5,687 nucleotides of DNA from Actinomycetes bacterium. Lineage in GTDB: Bacteria > Actinomycetota > Actinomycetes > S36-B12 > UBA5976. The notes under the pieces are model-generated. The model saw only the letters and a list, made by a program, of their open reading frames with translations. It was not told the DNA's origin and made no database searches. The stretch spans positions 1 to 5,687 of the forward strand of contig JAJXSV010000161.1 of the NCBI GenBank assembly GCA_021784375.1. Reading direction: 5' to 3'. This document shows, piece by piece, positions 4,603 to 5,687 of this stretch. Numbering within the stretch: the stretch's first letter is position 1; each line of letters opens with the position of its first letter. The translations under genes were made by a program, and so were the position numbers.

Positions 4603-5687
4603 ACGAAGGTGCAATGCAGGGCACGCGCGAGCGGAGCACCTGGCAGGAACTCGTGACGCCACCGAGCAGCCCTTTGCGCGCTGCCGTGGCCCGACGGCTG
4701 TTGCGTCGAATCGCGCCATCGGTGCCGGTCGCAGTTCGGATGCCCGACGGATCGATCCTCAACCAGGGCGGAAACGCCTTGCCGCTGTTCGACATTCGCA
4801 GCGAGGCCCTCTTCCACCGGCTGGGGGCTGAGCTCAAGATCGGGCTGGGCGAGGCCTACATGGCGGAGGAATGGCGGGCCGGAGAGGGCAGTGATTTGGC
4901 CGACGTGCTCACGCCCTTCGCCGAGCGCCTGCTCGACATCGTGCCCGCCTGGATGCGCCGCTTCCGCACGTGGCTGGAACCGCGTCATCCCGCCCATGAG
5001 AAGAACCACCGTGAGGGTGCACGCTCCAACATCTCGCGCCACTACGACCTCTCCAACGAACTCTTCGCACTGTTCCTGGACGAGACCATGACCTACTCCT
5101 CCGCGCTCTTCGAGGGTGACCGCCAAGCGGCCGGCTTCGGCGATTTGGCGGCGGCGCAACGACACAAGGTGGAGCGTGTGCTCGACCTCGCCCGGGTGGG
5201 CGAGGGCACACGCGTACTGGAGATCGGCACGGGCTGGGGACAGCTCGCCCTGCAGGCAGCACAGCGGGGTGCGATCGTGCACTCGGTGACGCTCTCGCAG
5301 GAGCAACTGGAGTTCGCCAGGGCGCGTATCCGCGAGGCCGGGTTCAGTGATCGCGTCACCATCGAACTTCGCGACTACCGCGATGTCGTCGGTGAGTACG
5401 ACGCCGTCGTCAGTGTGGAGATGATCGAGGCGGTAGGCGAGGAGTACTGGCCCGTGTACTTCGAATCGGTCGGACGCCTGCTGGTGCCCGGAGGTCGTTT
5501 CGGTTTGCAGGCCATCACCATGCCGCACGATCGCATGCTCGCCTCACGCCACGCATACACCTGGATCCATAAGTACATCTTCCCGGGCGGGCTCATTCCG
5601 TCTGCGGAATCCATAGAGCGCTGTGCCCGGCATGACGGTCGCATGCAGGTGGTGGAGCAGTACGGCTTCGGTCTCGACTACGCCCGC
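4599..5687 (+). CDS. Cyclopropane-fatty-acyl-phospholipid synthase family methyltransferase (UfaA1-like), 3' end outside window
   Basis: SAM-dependent enzyme acting on double bonds of phospholipid acyl chains. It may add a cyclopropane, methylene or methyl group. The open frame runs 363 codons to the right edge, and actinobacterial relatives are about 420 aa, so roughly 60 residues are missing. The N-terminal lipid-binding part has LGEAYMAEEW (83-92). The catalytic part has HYDLSNELF (148-156), TYSSALF (165-171), the SAM loop VLEIGTGWG (206-214), DYRD (259-262), VEMIEAVG (273-280), ITMPHDRMLA (306-315), WIHKYIFPGGLIPS (322-335) and FGLDY (357-361). Against Escherichia coli Cfa, the bicarbonate-site residues Glu, Ile and Tyr are kept as E277, I306 and Y361. 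Cys139 is replaced by S168 and His266 by Q304. I recall similar changes in UfaA1/TmsB-type enzymes, which would favour methyl-branched over cyclopropane products. The start ATG 4599 overlaps the DUF1365 stop as ATGA. Family is firm; the product is open. Confidence 0.93.
   Translation, partial: MNEGAMQGTRERSTWQELVTPPSSPLRAAVARRLLRRIAPSVPVAVRMPDGSILNQGGNALPLFDIRSEALFHRLGAELKIGLGEAYMAEEWRAGEGSDLADVLTPFAERLLDIVPAWMRRFRTWLEPRHPAHEKNHREGARSNISRHYDLSNELFALFLDETMTYSSALFEGDRQAAGFGDLAAAQRHKVERVLDLARVGEGTRVLEIGTGWGQLALQAAQRGAIVHSVTLSQEQLEFARARIREAGFSDRVTIELRDYRDVVGEYDAVVSVEMIEAVGEEYWPVYFESVGRLLVPGGRFGLQAITMPHDRMLASRHAYTWIHKYIFPGGLIPSAESIERCARHDGRMQVVEQYGFGLDYAR

Noticed and set aside
4575..5528. Long minus-strand open frame opposite the methyltransferase gene
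   Set aside because: The plus strand carries clear family motifs throughout; the antisense frame has none.

Overview
The window is GC-rich, densely packed DNA whose gene content points to an actinomycete (Actinomycetota). Two things suggest this. A membrane-anchored metallophosphoesterase sits directly before a tRNA-Pro gene, an arrangement I recall from several actinobacterial genomes. The right-hand operon also has the same gene order as Mycobacterium tuberculosis Rv0449c-Rv0448c-ufaA1. The genus cannot be fixed from the sequence.

Left part (1-1245): a metallophosphoesterase gene (start chosen at 47, stop at 919) is followed by a complete tRNA-Pro(CGG) with encoded CCA (980-1056) and a strong 18-bp-stem terminator hairpin that begins on the last base of the CCA. 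A block of 86 bp (1040-1125), covering the 3' end of the tRNA, the hairpin and 31 bp beyond it, is repeated without a mismatch at 1160-1245. The copies are 34 bp apart. This is either a tandem duplication or an attL/attR-like scar at a tRNA 3' end.

Middle, minus strand (1247-2546): two overlapping genes form an operon. The first encodes a MerR-type regulator with a C-terminal cobalamin-binding domain of the CarH/LitR photoreceptor type (Wx9EH signature and lower-ligand His present). The second encodes a small SRPBCC (polyketide cyclase/START-like) protein.

Right part, plus strand (2621 to the window end): a tightly overlapping operon reads away from the regulator. It encodes a COG2907-type FAD-dependent oxidoreductase, a DUF1365 protein and a cyclopropane-fatty-acyl-phospholipid-synthase-family methyltransferase (UfaA1-like) that runs off the right edge. 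The 74-bp divergent intergenic region holds three TnnACA elements spaced exactly 11 bp apart, lying over a -35/-10 pair for the rightward operon. This is where a CarH-type dark repressor would be expected to bind.

Taken together, the right two thirds look like a light- (adenosylcobalamin-) controlled membrane-lipid modification module. The regulator would repress in the dark. Light would release the FAD oxidoreductase, DUF1365 protein and SAM methyltransferase to modify unsaturated acyl chains, as methyl-branched, cyclopropane or furan fatty acids. The component families are known; their regulation here and the product are inference.
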